Assembly: GCA_041395385.1 (NCBI GenBank)
Contig: JAWLAN010000014.1
Location: forward strand, 62,001 to 126,000
Length of the DNA stretch: 64,000 bases
DNA from: JAJVHZ01 sp041395385
GTDB taxonomy: Bacteria > Pseudomonadota > Gammaproteobacteria > JAJPIJ01
Reading direction: 5' to 3'
Part shown: positions 8,484 through 18,808 of the stretch, piece by piece
Layout: the number at the start of each line of letters is the position of its first letter
Position numbering within the stretch: position 1 is the first letter of the stretch
Translations under genes and position numbers: made by a program
Notes under the pieces: model-generated
Database searches by the model: none
What the model was told of the DNA's origin: nothing
What the model saw: the letters and a program-made list of their open reading frames with translations, nothing else

Positions 8484-9557
8484 TCAGGCCGCCGGCGGCA
8501 GCTCCGCCATCGGCCAGCGTGGATAGGCCTTGAAGGCGAGCGGCTCGTGATAGCCCGCCGCGAGCCGCAGCGCGCCGGCAAAGGCGATCATGGCGCCGTT
8601 GTCGGTGCAGAAGGCCGGACGCGGATAGACCACGCGCGCGCCGAGCTCCGCAGCGATCTCCGCCAGGCGCTCCCGCAGCCTCGCGTTCGCGCTCACCCCG
8701 CCGGCGGCGATCAGGCACTTCAGCCCGGTCTCCACGAGCGCGCGGCGGCACTTGATCGCGAGCGTCTCCACGACCGCGTCGGAGAAGGCCCGCGCGATGT
8801 CGGCCCGGGTCTGCCCGTCGTCGCCCTCCTGCTGCAGCGTGTTCAGCGCGTAGGTCTTCAGGCCCGAGAAGCTGAAATCCAGGCCCGGCCGGTTGGTCAT
8901 GGGCCGCGGGAAGTCGAAACGATCGGGATTGCCGTCGCGGGCCAGCCGCTCGATCGCCGGCCCCCCCGGGTATCCCAGCCCGAGCAACTTGGCGGTCTTG
9001 TCGAATGCCTCCCCGGCGGCATCGTCCAGCGACTCCCCGAGCAGGGTGTAGCGGCCCACACCGTCGACCCGGAACAGCTGGGTATGGCCGCCGGAGACCA
9101 GCAGGGCGACGAACGGGAAGGTCGGCGGGTCGGGCTCCAGCAGCGGCGCCAGCAGGTGGGCCTCCATGTGGTGCACGGCGATGGCGGGGATCCCGAGCGA
9201 CCAGGCCAGCGAACGACCTATGGCCGCCCCGACCAGCAGCGCGCCGATCAGGCCCGGCCCGGCGGTATACGCCACGCCGCCCAGATCGCGGGCGGAAATG
9301 CCCGCCGCATGAAGGACTTCGCGGATGAGCGGCAGGGTCTTGCGGACGTGGTCGCGGGAGGCCAGCTCCGGCACGATGCCGCCGTACTTCGCGTGCAGGT
9401 CGACCTGGCTGTAGAGCACGTGCGCGAGCAGCCCCTCGCCCGGCCCGCGGCGCGGGTCATAGACGGCCACCCCGGTCTCGTCGCAGGAGGTTTCCACGCC
9501 CAGCACCGGCCCGGCGATGGCGCCCGCGGGCGCCGATTTCGGCTTTGCAATTGCCAT
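8484..9557 (-). CDS. tsaD: tRNA N6-adenosine threonylcarbamoyltransferase
   Basis: The catalytic subunit for the t6A37 modification of ANN-decoding tRNAs, working with TsaB and TsaE. Seen here: VETSCDETG near the N-terminus, the metal-binding HHMEAH, LLVSGGHTQL, the GEAFDKTAKLLGLGYPGG block, and the C-terminal ARVVYPRPAFCTDNGAMIA. The start at 9557 gives 357 residues, with about 20 residues before the usual VLGVETSC start. The gene is divergent from rpsU, the classical gammaproteobacterial order. Confidence 0.95.
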   Translation of the reverse strand: MAIAKPKSAPAGAIAGPVLGVETSCDETGVAVYDPRRGPGEGLLAHVLYSQVDLHAKYGGIVPELASRDHVRKTLPLIREVLHAAGISARDLGGVAYTAGPGLIGALLVGAAIGRSLAWSLGIPAIAVHHMEAHLLAPLLEPDPPTFPFVALLVSGGHTQLFRVDGVGRYTLLGESLDDAAGEAFDKTAKLLGLGYPGGPAIERLARDGNPDRFDFPRPMTNRPGLDFSFSGLKTYALNTLQQEGDDGQTRADIARAFSDAVVETLAIKCRRALVETGLKCLIAAGGVSANARLRERLAEIAAELGARVVYPRPAFCTDNGAMIAFAGALRLAAGYHEPLAFKAYPRWPMAELPPAA

Positions 9558-9615
9558 GTCGTCCACTACAATACCCGCCCTTTCAAACACCTGCCGTTCA
9601 GCGTTAGGAGTACGA

Positions 9616-9900
9616 ATGCCGTCAGTCAAAGTCCGTGAGAACGAGCCGTTCGACGTCGCCCTGCGTCGCTTCAAGCGCGCCTGCGAGAAGGCCGGCATCC
9701 TTGCCGAGATCCATCGCCGCGAGTTTTACGAGAAGCCGACCCAGGTGCGCAAGCGCAAGGCCGCCGCGGCGGTGAAACGCTGGCAGAAGAAGATGATCCG
9801 CTCGAACATGACCATGGCCCAGCGCGCCCGCGCCGCCGCGCAGCGCAATGCCGCTCGCGCCGGGGGTCGTGGCGGCTCCCGCGGCCCGCGTTCATTCTAA
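9616..9900 (+). CDS. rpsU: 30S ribosomal protein S21 (C-terminally extended)
   Basis: Starts MPSVKVRENEPFDVALRRFKR and contains EKAGILAEIHRREFYEKPT, the S21 signature. At 94 residues it exceeds the usual ~71 residues of gammaproteobacterial S21; the extra tail is rich in Ala, Arg and Gly (AARAGGRGGSRGPRSF) and ends in aromatic Phe. It is the first gene of the macromolecular-synthesis block rpsU - yqeY - dnaG - rpoD. TTAGGAG precedes the ATG by six bases. Confidence 0.95.
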   Translation: MPSVKVRENEPFDVALRRFKRACEKAGILAEIHRREFYEKPTQVRKRKAAAAVKRWQKKMIRSNMTMAQRARAAAQRNAARAGGRGGSRGPRSF

Positions 9901-9958
9901 CCACCGGTATCCTCCCCTGCGGCGTGCCCTCGGGCGCGCCGTGCATTTCCCGCCGACC

Positions 9959-10405
9959 GTGAGTCTAAAGGATCGCATCAACGACGAAGTGAAGACCGCC
10001 ATGCGCGCCCAGGACAAGCGGCGCCTGGGGGTACTGCGCCTCATCACCGCGGCCATCAAGCAGAAGGAGGTCGACGAGCGGATCACGCTCGACGACGCGC
10101 AGGTGATGTCGACGCTCGAGAAGATGGTCAAGCAGCGCCGCGACTCCATCCAGCAGTACCAGGCCGGCAACCGGCCGGATCTGGCCGAGCAGGAGCAGTT
10201 CGAGATCGGCATCATCCAGGGCTTCCTTCCCGCGCAACTCTCCGAGGCGGAGATCGACGCGGCCGTCGCCGAGGTCATCGCCGCCACCGGCGCGGCCAGC
10301 GCCAGGGACATGGGCAAGGTGATGGGCGCCCTGAAGTCCAAGCTGGCGGGCAAGGCAGACATGACGGTGGTCTCCGCGCGGGTCAAGCAGAGACTCGGGG
10401 GCTAG
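9959..10405 (+). CDS. GatB/YqeY domain-containing protein
   Basis: A 148-residue protein matching the YqeY family (a stand-alone relative of the GatB tail), with SLKDRINDEVKTAMRAQDK at the start, LRLITAAIKQKEVDER, QYQAGNRPDLAEQEQFEI and the C-terminal GKVMGALKSKLAGKADM motif. A role in tRNA amidation or tRNA binding is inferred for the family only from the shared domain. It sits between rpsU and dnaG, where YqeY is commonly found. The GTG at 9959 gives the typical family length. Confidence 0.88.
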   Translation: MSLKDRINDEVKTAMRAQDKRRLGVLRLITAAIKQKEVDERITLDDAQVMSTLEKMVKQRRDSIQQYQAGNRPDLAEQEQFEIGIIQGFLPAQLSEAEIDAAVAEVIAATGAASARDMGKVMGALKSKLAGKADMTVVSARVKQRLGG

Positions 10406-10478
10406 TCCCGCCGCCCGTTCGCTCTCGGCCGTCCGCCGGAAACGCAGCGGCCGCCGCCTCGGTTATCCTACGCCCGAC

Positions 10479-12251
10479 ATGGCTGGGCGCATCCCGGAAT
10501 CCTTCATCAACGACCTGCTCGCGCGCGTCGACATCGTCGACGTGATCGACGAGCGCGTGCCGCTGAAGAAGGCCGGCAAGAACTACCAGGCCCGCTGCCC
10601 CTTCCACGAGGAGCGCACGCCCTCCTTCACGGTCGCGCCCGACAAGCAGTTCTATTACTGCTTCGGCTGCGGCGCGAGCGGCACCGCGATCGGCTTCCTG
10701 ATGGAGTTCGATCGCCTCGATTTCGTGGAAGCGGTGCACGACCTCGCGGCCAGGGTCGGCATGACGGTGCCGGCCGAATCGGGCGCCGGCCCGGGCGCAA
10801 AGGGCGGCGACGCCGCGCGCCTGTATGCCCTGCTCGAGCAGGCGCAGCAGTATTATTCGCGCGAGCTCAAGGAACATCCGCAGTCGGAGCGCGCGAAGAA
10901 TTACCTCAAGGCCCGCGGCCTGGACGGGCAGACGGCCGCCGCCTTCAGGCTCGGCTACGCCCCGCCCGGGTGGGACAGTCTGCTCAAGGCCCTGGGCACC
11001 ACGCCGGAGGCGGTGCGCGACCTCGAAGCCGCCGGCATGCTCGTGCCCAAGGAGGGCGCCGGCGCGACCACCGGGCAAAGCCGGCACTACGATCGCTTTC
11101 GCGACCGCATCATGTTCCCGATCCACGATCACCGCGGCCGCGTCATCGGCTTCGGTGGCCGCATCCTGGACCAGGGCGAACCGAAGTATCTCAACTCGCC
11201 CGAGACGCCCATCTTCCACAAGGGCCGCGAGCTCTACGGGCTCTATCACGCCCGCAAGGCCAACCGGCAGCTCGCGCGGCTGTTCGTGGTGGAGGGCTAC
11301 ATGGACGTCATCGCCCTGCACCAGCACGGGGTGACCAACGCCGTGGCCACGCTCGGCACCGCGACCACCCGCGATCACCTCGAGCGGCTGTTCCGCGTCA
11401 CGCCCGAGGTGGTGTTCTGCTTCGACGGCGACGAGGCCGGCCGCAAGGCGGCGTGGCGGGCGCTCGAGACCTCCCTGCCCCTGCTCGGCGAGGGGCACTA
11501 CGTGAGCTTCCTGTTTCTGCCCACGGGCGAGGACCCCGATACGCTGGTGCGCAAGGACGGCGCCGGCGTCTTCCAGGACCCCGCGCGGTTCTCGCCGCTC
11601 TCGGACTTCCTGTTCGACACGCTCTCCGCGCAGGTCACCCTCACCACCCTCGACGGGCGCGCCCGGTTGGTCGACCTCGCCAAGCCTCTGCTCTCGCTGG
11701 TGCCGAGCGGCGCGCTCAAGCAGATGCTGGCGCAGCGGCTCGCGCGGCTGTCCGATCTCGACCTGCGCACGCTGGCGCCGATGGTGGGCGGAGTGCGCGC
11801 GCCGCCGCCGGCCGGCGACGCGCGCCAGGGCACGATCGCCGCCCCCCGCGAGGGCCGGTCATTGGTCCGCCACGCCGTCACCCTGCTGCTGCACCGGCCG
11901 GCACTGGCGCTCAAGGTGGAGCGGGCCGAGCAGCTCATCCGCTCCGGGCAGAGCGGCGCCGAGCTGCTCGCTGAACTCATCGCGTTCGTACAGTCAAATC
12001 CCAATGCCGGCAGCGGAGCATTGGTCGAGCACTGGCGGGATCGCCCCGAGGGGCGGCACCTGCAGAAGCTGCTGGCGCAGGAACTGGCCACCCCGGCCGA
12101 CGGCGTCGAGGCCGAGTTCCTGGCTGCGATAGAACGGCTGCGGGCCCTGGCGCACAAGACCCTGCGCGCCGAGCTTGCCCGCAAGCCGTTGAAAGACATG
12201 ACGGAAGAGGAAAAGTCCCTGCTGCGCCAGTTGTCCGCGTCGGAAAAGTGA
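10479..12251 (+). CDS. dnaG: DNA primase
   Basis: A 590-residue primase that synthesises RNA primers at the replication fork. The N-terminal zinc-binding domain has CPFHEERTPSF and YYCFGCG (CxxH...CxxC); the central TOPRIM fold has VVEGYMDVIALHQHG and the metal-binding FDGDEAG. The C-terminal third is the DnaB-interaction region. Starts MAGRIPESFINDLLARVDIV as in other proteobacterial primases. It is followed by rpoD after 174 bases. Confidence 0.96.
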   Translation: MAGRIPESFINDLLARVDIVDVIDERVPLKKAGKNYQARCPFHEERTPSFTVAPDKQFYYCFGCGASGTAIGFLMEFDRLDFVEAVHDLAARVGMTVPAESGAGPGAKGGDAARLYALLEQAQQYYSRELKEHPQSERAKNYLKARGLDGQTAAAFRLGYAPPGWDSLLKALGTTPEAVRDLEAAGMLVPKEGAGATTGQSRHYDRFRDRIMFPIHDHRGRVIGFGGRILDQGEPKYLNSPETPIFHKGRELYGLYHARKANRQLARLFVVEGYMDVIALHQHGVTNAVATLGTATTRDHLERLFRVTPEVVFCFDGDEAGRKAAWRALETSLPLLGEGHYVSFLFLPTGEDPDTLVRKDGAGVFQDPARFSPLSDFLFDTLSAQVTLTTLDGRARLVDLAKPLLSLVPSGALKQMLAQRLARLSDLDLRTLAPMVGGVRAPPPAGDARQGTIAAPREGRSLVRHAVTLLLHRPALALKVERAEQLIRSGQSGAELLAELIAFVQSNPNAGSGALVEHWRDRPEGRHLQKLLAQELATPADGVEAEFLAAIERLRALAHKTLRAELARKPLKDMTEEEKSLLRQLSASEK

Positions 12252-12425
12252 CGGACCCGATCGGCGGCTGACAGCCCCTGCCCTGCTCCTGTAGAATTCG
12301 CGGTCCTTTTTTGGTGCCCCCGACCCTGGCGCCCGGCGGTTCCTGGTCTAGACTTAGGTCTCAACAGGAACCCCAAATCGATTTTCAGACAGATACTTAA
12401 GATTAAGACCCGCCAGAGACCCTTG

Positions 12426-14288
<1,863 letters not shown>

Positions 14289-14306
14289 GGAAAAAGAAAA
14301 AAAAAG

Positions 14307-14392
14307 AAAAGGGGTCGGCGTGATTTATCTTCCGTATTGCATTACGGGGCAGGCGTCCGCGTAGCCGAAGATAGATCACGCCGACCCCTTTT
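14307..14392 (+). repeat. 26-base inverted repeat after rpoD (terminator or MITE-like)
   Basis: Arms at 14307-14332 and 14367-14392 are complementary with one mismatch; each contains GGGGTCGGCGTGAT / ATCACGCCGACCCC. The interior holds a smaller hairpin CCGTATTGCATTACGG. A 20-base A/G tract precedes the left arm and a T-rich run follows the right arm. As RNA it would terminate rpoD transcription. The arm sequence also resembles REP/MITE-type palindromes found between genes in proteobacteria, so a mobile origin is possible. Confidence 0.7.
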
Positions 14393-14495
14393 CCCGCTTT
14401 TCCCGCGACTGACGCCGCAATGCCGCGGCACCCTCGCTTGCCCTTCCCTCTCCCCCCGGGGAGAGGCCCGGGTTGAGGGGGGGCAATATCGCACT

Positions 14496-14571
14496 GGGCC
14501 TGTAGCACAACGGTTAGTGCAGGGGACTCATAATCCCTTGGTTGCAGGTTCGAATCCTGCCGGGCCCACCA
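14496..14571 (+). tRNA. tRNA with CAU anticodon, probably tRNA-Ile2 (elongator Met possible)
   Basis: A 76-base cloverleaf including an encoded CCA. The acceptor GGGCCTG pairs with CGGGCCC (one T-G pair), the anticodon loop is CTCATAA, and the T arm has GGTTCGAATCC. The C4-G69 and C5-G68 acceptor pairs are those favoured by the lysidine synthetase TilS and fit tRNA-Ile2 better than elongator tRNA-Met. It lies just downstream of rpoD, where a CAU tRNA is also found in pseudomonads. Confidence 0.9.
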
Positions 14572-14845
14572 TACCAAATGCTTGATCCGCGGAACGGGCG
14601 CGCGGGCTGCCGCGGACCCCTGCGCCCAGGGCGATCGCGCCTTCATGCTTCCGTAGCCATGCAGCAACGCTCGTCCCCCGAAGGCGGCACGGGACGCGGC
14701 GAGCGGGACGTGCGCCAATTGAGTCCGGTCAAGATGAGTTGACCCCGCAGGCGCTTATGATGTGCGGGACTCTTCCGCGGGCATTGCGAGCGGTCGCGCC
14801 TGCGGCCTTCGTGCTGGACCTGTGTTGCGTAACCGGACTCGAGCA

Positions 14846-15352
14846 ATGGCCACCGACTTTGGCGCAGGGCGTCGCTTCCTCAAGGGTCGCAGGCCCGAGC
14901 AGCGGCTGCCCGTGCGTCCGCCGTGGGCGGTGGCCGAGGAGTTGTTCACGGACATCTGCAACCGCTGCATGGCGTGCGCGGAGATCTGTCCGCAGGGGAT
15001 CCTCATCCAGGGCGCAGGCGGCTATCCGGAAGCCGATTTCTCGGAACGCGGCTGCACCTTCTGCGGCGAATGCGTCACCGCCTGCAAGCCTGCAGCCCTC
15101 GTCCGCCCGGCGACGGAAACGGCGCAACGGCCGTGGTCACACCGGGCGTCCATCCAGGGTAGCTGTATCACCAACGCCGGCTCGGTGTGCCGCACCTGCG
15201 TGGATGCCTGCAGTCACAATGCGATCCGGGTCGTGCCCTCGGAGGACGGCGGCGCCTCGCCCGAGGTCTCCGCTGTGGACTGCATGGGCTGCGGATCCTG
15301 CGGCGCCGCCTGCCCCGTGAAGGCCATCACCCTGGTGCCCGCGCCGATCTGA
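14846..15352 (+). CDS. napF: NapF-type ferredoxin with four [4Fe-4S] motifs
   Basis: A 168-residue cytoplasmic Fe-S protein. Four cysteine clusters are visible: CNRCMACAEICP, CTFCGECVTACKP, CRTCVDACSHN and CMGCGSCGAACP. Length and order match NapF of the periplasmic nitrate reductase system (164 residues in E. coli), which interacts with NapA during maturation. No other nap gene is nearby, so the Nap assignment rests on the protein alone. The ATG at 14846 was chosen because the alignment with NapF begins about there; the open frame extends 28 codons upstream. Confidence 0.8.
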   Translation: MATDFGAGRRFLKGRRPEQRLPVRPPWAVAEELFTDICNRCMACAEICPQGILIQGAGGYPEADFSERGCTFCGECVTACKPAALVRPATETAQRPWSHRASIQGSCITNAGSVCRTCVDACSHNAIRVVPSEDGGASPEVSAVDCMGCGSCGAACPVKAITLVPAPI

Positions 15353-15807
15353 GGCACGAGATACGACGCCGCGCCGGCCCCGGGGCGCGCGACGGTCGGC
15401 AAACCTCTGCGCGCTACACGGCGACGGGTTTGGCGCCAGTGCCGCGATTGGCTGCACCCACGCTCGAGTGTCTGCCTTGCGCGCATGCACCGACGCGGCG
15501 CCGATGGCTTTTCAGGATCGAGTACGGGGTGTGCCGGCATGGCCTGAGTGCCAGTGCCGATGACCGGCTTTGGGCCGCAAGCGGGCACTCGCCCGAGCCC
15601 AGTACCGGACGCCGCAATCCTTCGCGGCGGAGATCCGACTGCGGCATGCCCAATCCGTCGATATGCTAATGTCATAGTTCCGCTGCTGGATCGAGAGGCT
15701 GCGGGAGAATCGGGCGGAAAGGACGACCCAGGTGATGGCAGGAATTCATCGCGCATCGGCGGTTCCACCGCCTTTCACATCGCCACGCACATGCCAAGGG
15801 AGATCCC
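15353..15807. other. Intergenic region without recognisable gene
   Basis: 455 bases between the NapF-like gene and the DUF1353 lipoprotein. Open frames here overlap on both strands, none starts with a convincing ribosome-binding site or gives a protein I recognise. The stretch TATGCTAATGTCATAG around 15660-15676 is the only AT-rich patch and could be part of a promoter for the downstream gene. Confidence 0.4.
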
Positions 15808-16380
15808 ATGCGCCAGCTGGCCGTTGTCGCAATCAGTCTCGCTGTCGCCGGGTGCGCGCCCCAACCATATAGGGATACGCCCCAGGCCAGGTTCACTGGA
15901 GTCCTCGAGGTCCGGTGGGTGAGGAACGACTACTTTCTCTTCCTCCCAAACAAGGACGCACCCTTCACGCTAGTTCGAGCGAACGGCGCCAAACTGCAGC
16001 CGGGCCCCATGTACACGGACGGCGGATCCATTCCCCGCTTCCTCTGGGGAGTCGAAGGCTACTCCCCGTGGGGGTACGCCCCTGCCTACATAGTCCACGA
16101 CTGGTTATTCGAGGCGCACCACTGCGGGTACGAGCCGGACGACAAGCACACCTTCGAGGAGTCGGTAGAAGTGATGGCCGAAGGCCTGAAGGCCGTGATG
16201 GAGGCCGCGCCCGAAGTCCGCAATTACTTTGTGTTCGACACCGTCGTCAGCTCGGTGGCGTCACCGATCGCGCGGCGCCTTTGGGACCAGGGTTCCTGCA
16301 AGGCTCCACCCTTCGAGCTCACAGCAGTCCCCGAAACGGCTGCTCCGGGAGAACTGCTGATGACCATTCGCTACGAGTGA
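15808..16380 (+). CDS. DUF1353 lipoprotein
   Basis: A 190-residue protein with a lipoprotein signal (lipobox VAGC at about residues 13-16) and a DUF1353 core. The core signature is visible as TDGGSIPRFLW and IVHDWLFEAHH, in which the HDW motif is reminiscent of metal-binding or peptidase-like active sites. Members occur in phages and in bacterial accessory regions; no function is established. Base composition is slightly less GC-rich than the flanking genes, suggesting acquired DNA. It converges on, and overlaps by ten bases, the frameshifted gene on the other strand. Confidence 0.75.
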   Translation: MRQLAVVAISLAVAGCAPQPYRDTPQARFTGVLEVRWVRNDYFLFLPNKDAPFTLVRANGAKLQPGPMYTDGGSIPRFLWGVEGYSPWGYAPAYIVHDWLFEAHHCGYEPDDKHTFEESVEVMAEGLKAVMEAAPEVRNYFVFDTVVSSVASPIARRLWDQGSCKAPPFELTAVPETAAPGELLMTIRYE

Positions 16381-16975
16381 GGCGGCCCCACCTGCCGGCC
16401 AGCCGGACACGCAGTGCCGCCTGCCCGTTCGCGGTGAACGTCCGCTATCGGCCTAAGACCGGCCGCTCGCGCAATTTCAAGAGCAGCCGGGCGCTCCCTG
16501 GAGACGACGACGGCCGGAAGGCGCTGGGCCGTCTTGAGCGCCTCGATGAGCCCTGCGCAGGCGTCGCCGCACTCCTTGCACACTTCATGTTTGTCCTCGT
16601 GCTCGCGGCATTCCTTCTCGCTGTCTTCGCAGATCGCGATGCATACGTCGCCGAGCACCTTCGCGTGACTCGAGCCCGAGGTGGCAAGCTGAGCCATGGC
16701 GTTACAGAAGGGGATCATTTCTGCCACCGGCCTCGCGCAGTCCGCCAGTCCCGTAGCGCCTGCCTGAAACTTTCCATGCAATGGCTGATGCACGCGCGAC
16801 CACTGCTCACGCATCCCTCGGCTACGTCCACGATGGGCGACCTCGCAGCGCCGTGATGGTGTTGGTGACCACCCTCACCGGCTACCGCACCGGCAGCCAC
16901 GGCAAACAATGCGCCACTCGTCGCCATGGTCAGGGAATCGCGTTTGCCCTGGTTTGGCGGTGTGACATCTTGCAT
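16371..16975 (-). pseudogene. Copper-storage (Csp-like) four-helix-bundle protein, frameshifted
   Basis: Two overlapping frames together encode one cysteine-rich helical protein. The first (from 16975) has a hydrophobic leader, a GGHQHHHG segment and CVSSGRACISHCMESF. The second continues with GATGLADCARPVAEMIPFC, CIAICEDSEKECREHEDKHEVCKECGDAC. Spacing of Cys and His residues resembles the Csp copper-storage proteins, which hold many Cu(I) ions in a four-helix bundle. A single missing base near the AAACTTT run at 16767-16773 would restore the frame. The leader hints at a degenerate Tat signal. It is either a consensus error or a recently inactivated gene; a Ni/Co efflux system lies 0.5 kb away. 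Confidence 0.65.
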
Positions 16976-17483
16976 GGCTGGCCTCGCTCGGAATTGCCAG
17001 GGTTATTCGATTGCAGGGGTGATCTCGTGCGCGTCCGACCGGCTCTTGCGAAAAACGGACAAATCACGACCCCCTGCGCTCACATAAGTACAGGTCGTCA
17101 CTGGGCGTTCTTACTCAGCGCTGAGCGGCTCCCGCCTGACGACCCGCCGGGTGCGTACGCAGATTGCAGGAAGTCGAACCGTTGATTATGTCGTCGCGAC
17201 CGATCGACGCTGCGGGAGTCCGTTACCTCATCAAGAGCACGCTGCAGATGCGCATGGTCATGAGCGAGTGGTAACGGGATAGGATCAGCCCGCGGACGAA
17301 GGCGGCGCTTGCGGCGGTAAAGGCCCGTGAGCTGAAGCTCGGAGAGACCGGATCGGCGAAACTGCGACGGCATCTCGACCAGCGGACAGCGGAGGCTGTC
17401 TCAGGCGCAGCGGGGGATCAGACAGCCGGTGCGACGCGTTGCCTCAGCCAGGAGTGCGGTGCAACTCAAGCGGCCTCGCCCGG
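16976..17483. other. Intergenic region without recognisable gene
   Basis: About 500 bases between the Csp-like gene and the efflux gene. No protein here resembles a known family on either strand, and there is no clear repeat or terminal inverted repeat. It may contain decayed accessory DNA. Confidence 0.35.
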
Positions 17484-18500
17484 TCATTTGTGGACGGCCG
17501 ATACCCCAGGGTTGGCACCAATTTCACACCGGACCACCGGCGGTCGGCTTCGCGCGATCTCCACAGTGATGTGTGCCAGCTCGTCGTGCACGGCCAGCGC
17601 CTGCCGCACTTCGTCTGCGCGCAGCACCACCTGGGAGTCAAGGCTCAGTATGCATGCGTATTTCGCCTTTCCAACCCGCCAGACGTGCAGGTCACGCACG
17701 ATCGCCGCAGGATCCATTTCCCGCACAGCCTGATGTACCTCGTCGACAACCGGCGCATCCATCTCCGCATCGAGCAACACCCGCCCCGCGTCGTGCAGTA
17801 GGCCCCACGCCCAACGACCCACCAGGAGTGCGCCGGCGATCCCCATGGCGGGATCGAGCCAGTGTGCCCCGAAATACTTGCCCCCGATCAGAGCGCTGAC
17901 TGCAAGCACCGATGTCGCGGCATCGGCCACAACGTGCAGGTATGCAGCCCTCAGGTTCAGGTCACGATGATGGGCATGCCCGTGCTTTTGCCGGTGGCCG
18001 TGACCATGATCATGGGCATGCCCGTGATCCCGATGGTGGGTGTGGCCTGACTCGCCCGTGGACAGCAACCATGCCGAGATCACGTTGACCGCCAGACCGA
18101 GCACGGCGACCGGTATCGCCTCGTCAAAACGGATCGGTGCCGGCGCAATTAGTCTGCTCACGGACTCGAATGCCATGTACGCGGCGACCGCCATTAGCAG
18201 TACCGCACTCGTATACCCGCCCAGTATCTCGATCTTCCACGTGCCGAACGTGAATCGCGGGTTATTTGCCAGCCGGCGTGCGAGGACGTACGCACCCGCG
18301 GACACCCCAAGCGCCAGGGCATGTGAGCTCATGTGCCACCCGTCGGCCAGCAGCGCCATCGAGCCGAACATCGTGCCGGCTACGATTTCGATGACCATCA
18401 TGGCTGCCGTCAGCCACATCACCTGACGGGTTCGGCGTTCCGCCATCGGGTTGTCGGAATGAAACACGTGGTCGTGCAGCGGCGTGATTTGTGGAGTCAT
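17484..18500 (-). CDS. dmeF: Cation diffusion facilitator, DmeF-type Co/Ni efflux protein
   Basis: A 338-residue inner-membrane metal/proton antiporter of the CDF family. Six membrane helices are interrupted by a long histidine-rich loop (residues about 155-180, with repeated HGHAHDHGH-like runs). The metal-site motifs LLADGWHMSSHALALG in helix 2 and HVVADAATSVLAV in helix 5 each give the HxxxD/DxxxD pairing of CDF transporters. The His-rich loop and the adjacent RcnR-like regulator indicate cobalt/nickel as substrates, as in DmeRF of rhizobia. Divergent from the regulator, with a palindromic operator between them. Confidence 0.88.
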   Translation of the reverse strand: MTPQITPLHDHVFHSDNPMAERRTRQVMWLTAAMMVIEIVAGTMFGSMALLADGWHMSSHALALGVSAGAYVLARRLANNPRFTFGTWKIEILGGYTSAVLLMAVAAYMAFESVSRLIAPAPIRFDEAIPVAVLGLAVNVISAWLLSTGESGHTHHRDHGHAHDHGHGHRQKHGHAHHRDLNLRAAYLHVVADAATSVLAVSALIGGKYFGAHWLDPAMGIAGALLVGRWAWGLLHDAGRVLLDAEMDAPVVDEVHQAVREMDPAAIVRDLHVWRVGKAKYACILSLDSQVVLRADEVRQALAVHDELAHITVEIARSRPPVVRCEIGANPGVSAVHK

Positions 18501-18515
18501 CTGGCGAGACAGGAT

Positions 18516-18538
18516 GATATACTCCCGGGGAGTATATC
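18516..18538. promoter_or_regulatory. Palindromic operator for the RcnR/DmeR-like regulator
   Basis: A perfect palindrome with 11-base arms, GATATACTCCC and GGGAGTATATC, around a single central G. It contains TACT, a C3/G3 tract and AGTA, the layout of RcnR/FrmR-family operators (TACT, GC tract, AGTA). It ends 15 bases before the dmeF start on one side and 12 before the regulator start on the other, so it can control both divergent genes. Confidence 0.85.
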
Positions 18539-18550
18539 AGGGAGACTGCG

Positions 18551-18808
18551 ATGTCACATGTGCAACGTGGCCGGGAGGCGCTATTGAAGCGAACGCGCCG
18601 CCTGAAGGGCCAGATAGACGCGGTCGAGAAGGCCCTTCTGGGTGGTCGCGGCTGCGACGAGGTGCTTCAGCAGCTGGCTGCCATTCGCGGCGCCGCGAAC
18701 AGCCTCATGGGCCAGGTGCTCGAAGGGCACGTTCGTGAGCACTTCCGCGCGCGGTCAGAGACGGACCTAAGCGTGGTGGTCGCGGTCCTCCGGCGCTACT
18801 TGCGTTGA
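18551..18808 (+). CDS. Metal-sensing repressor, RcnR/DmeR type (CsoR/RcnR family)
   Basis: An 85-residue all-helical repressor of the DUF156 family. The residues His3, Cys35, His60 and His64 coincide with the Ni(II)/Co(II) ligand set described for E. coli RcnR, and LKRTRRLKGQIDAVEKAL is the conserved DNA-binding helix. On metal binding it should release the operator and allow expression of the divergent dmeF. The Cu(I)-sensing CsoR pattern (Cys-His-Cys) is not present, which argues for Co/Ni. Confidence 0.87.
   Translation: MSHVQRGREALLKRTRRLKGQIDAVEKALLGGRGCDEVLQQLAAIRGAANSLMGQVLEGHVREHFRARSETDLSVVVAVLRRYLR

Noticed and set aside
14337..14495. CRISPR-like or repeat array near the tRNA
   Set aside because: There is only one inverted repeat and no regularly spaced direct repeats.
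14719..14732. FNR-like box TTGAGTCCGGTCAA upstream of the NapF-like gene
   Set aside because: Only eight of ten matches, with both outer-half changes at key positions, and more than 110 bases from the start. Too weak to list as a site.
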